Shown one piece after another: positions 25,272 to 25,872 of a DNA stretch of 25,872 bases. The DNA lies in NCBI GenBank assembly GCA_023300835.1, contig JALZVB010000010.1, forward strand, positions 1 through 25,872, in the 5' to 3' direction. Numbering within the stretch: the first letter of the stretch is position 1; each line of letters begins with the position of its first letter. Below the pieces are notes generated by a model. The model ran no database searches and had not been told where the DNA came from. It saw only the letters and a list, made by a program, of their open reading frames with translations. Position numbers and translations under genes: made by a program. Origin of the DNA: Saprospiraceae bacterium (GTDB lineage Bacteria; Bacteroidota; Bacteroidia; Chitinophagales; Saprospiraceae).

Positions 25272-25292
25272 CTTTTAGCTATTAGCTAAAAG
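25272..25292 (+). terminator. Perfect hairpin with T-rich tail in the leader of the next gene
   Basis: CTTTTAGCT (25272-25280), an ATT loop, and AGCTAAAAG (25284-25292) are perfectly complementary and are followed by GATTTATTTTTTAG. The position, about 60 bases before a start codon and well past the previous terminator, fits a leader attenuator or mRNA-stabilising hairpin as well as a terminator. Confidence 0.4.
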
Positions 25293-25353
25293 GATTTATT
25301 TTTTAGAAAAAATGAAACTGATTTTTTTTGCTTAAGAATCGAGAAACTTTATA

Positions 25354-25872
25354 ATGAAAAATTATTTTACTTTATCCTTATTATTACTTTTCCTGAGTGG
25401 CATCGTGTATGGTCAAGACTGCGGGGGTGGTCTAAGTGTTGGTGATAACTGCGTCTCTTTTTCCCCGGGAACCAGCTCTGATGGTACAATTGATGCGAGT
25501 TGTAATTGCATTGGTACCTGTTTTCACTCTGACCAAAATGTTCCTTGTGAAGAAAATGGTGTTACAGGAGTTTGGCATAAATGTGCTTGCATACCTGACT
25601 CTGGTTGTCAAAATACACCAGCCTCATGTAACGATCAGAATTCTAATACAACAGAAACAGTTGATGCAAATTGTAATTGTGTTCATACATGTAATATTAC
25701 GGCTGCAAATTGTAGCGACAATGACCCTAGTACGGCAGATTCCGTAGGTCCAGGCTGTTTCTGTGTACATGAGCCGATACCAACATGTACACTGACATTA
25801 GCGACATGTCCAGATGACAGTAACCCAGCGACATTCAAAACATTTGATGCGGCGAATTGTGAGTGCGGTCAA
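25354..25872 (+). CDS. Secreted Cys-rich repeat protein, N-terminal part (continues past the right edge)
   Basis: An ATG at 25354 opens a frame that is uninterrupted for 173 codons to the end of the window. The signal peptide is MKNYFTLSLLLLFLSGIVYG, with cleavage near GQ. The mature protein is Cys-rich: repeated blocks read C-N-D-Q-N-S-N-T-x-E-T-V-D-A-N-C-N-C-V, then C-S-D-N-D-P-S-T-A-D-S-V and C-P-D-D-S-N-P-A-T, each about 30 residues with a C-x-C ending. This C-D-D-x-[DN]-P-x-T ... D-A-x-C-x-C pattern is a familiar surface repeat of Saprospirales-like Bacteroidota. Like the giant protein upstream it begins with a Cys-rich head, so it is probably another T9SS cargo, but its C-terminus is outside the window. 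It is separated from the upstream gene by a strong terminator and is not co-transcribed with it. An overlapping open stretch at 25436-25747 in another frame is a shadow. Confidence 0.85.
   Translation, partial: MKNYFTLSLLLLFLSGIVYGQDCGGGLSVGDNCVSFSPGTSSDGTIDASCNCIGTCFHSDQNVPCEENGVTGVWHKCACIPDSGCQNTPASCNDQNSNTTETVDANCNCVHTCNITAANCSDNDPSTADSVGPGCFCVHEPIPTCTLTLATCPDDSNPATFKTFDAANCECGQ

Larger units (their letters stand above)
24957..25353. other. Intergenic region between the two Cys-rich surface-protein genes
   Basis: The 397-base gap holds the terminator (24983-25020), a small hairpin TAGTC-TTCG-GACTA (25153-25166) with a stable UUCG loop, and a perfect 9-bp inverted repeat (25272-25292). No gene is seen in it. 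The promoter of the next gene should lie here; AATATTTG near 25220 is one mismatch from TAnnTTTG but has no fitting -33 TTG. Confidence 0.5.

Noticed and set aside
25436..25747. Plus-strand 103-codon frame near the right edge
   Set aside because: The frame from 25354 has a signal peptide and regular cysteine spacing and overlaps it completely, so this one is a shadow.

Overview
The window looks like chromosomal DNA of a marine or environmental member of the Bacteroidota, probably near the Saprospirales. The grounds are low GC, A-rich translation-start regions instead of Shine-Dalgarno sites, a TTG-N20-TATATTTG promoter in front of a tRNA, a PorP/SprF protein, a GSCFA-domain protein, and a giant surface protein built of SdrD-B-like, DUF11 and Ig-like domains with a type IX secretion (T9SS) sorting domain. 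No plasmid, phage, transposase, CRISPR array or rRNA was found.

Layout. Positions 1-95 hold the N-terminus of a bactofilin on the minus strand, running off the left edge. A terminator and a minus-strand PorP/SprF gene follow (222-1268). Next come a GSCFA-domain gene starting with TTG (1580-2530), a degenerate inverted repeat, a small secreted protein (2764-3369), then on the minus strand a small lipoprotein, a TauE/SafE-type exporter and recA (to 6317). A tRNA-Cys with clear promoter and terminator is at 6592-6662. A methyltransferase and a hexapeptide acyltransferase follow as a short operon (6790-8125). A rhomboid protease and an endonuclease/exonuclease/phosphatase-family protein form a second tight operon (8462-10365). 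A minus-strand TPR protein follows (10523-11926). After about 700 bases without a clear gene comes a GH3 glycosidase lipoprotein (12621-14873), then about 740 bases rich in inverted repeats.

The right third is dominated by one gene (15612-24956, about 3,114 aa). Its product has a signal peptide, a Cys-rich N-terminus, about five Cys-rich tandem repeats, three 84-aa Ig-like repeats, seven SdrD-B-like units, four DUF11-like domains, two more SdrD-B/CnaB-like domains and a T9SS C-terminal sorting domain. Four of the SdrD-B units are exactly 480 bp each. A strong terminator follows. At 25354 a second secreted Cys-rich protein starts and runs off the right edge.

How the genes relate. Most of the left two thirds is ordinary chromosomal content with no evident shared pathway. 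The right side looks like a cell-surface locus: a GH3 lipoprotein, a giant T9SS-exported fibre or adhesin and a second Cys-rich exported protein, separated by long regions rich in inverted repeats. The PorP/SprF gene belongs to a family tied to T9SS and surface adhesins but lies 14 kb away, so a functional link is only a guess. The most unusual signals are the modular structure of the giant protein, its near-identical Cys-rich repeat units, the cluster of palindromes upstream of it, and a degenerate repeat seen in three intergenic gaps.
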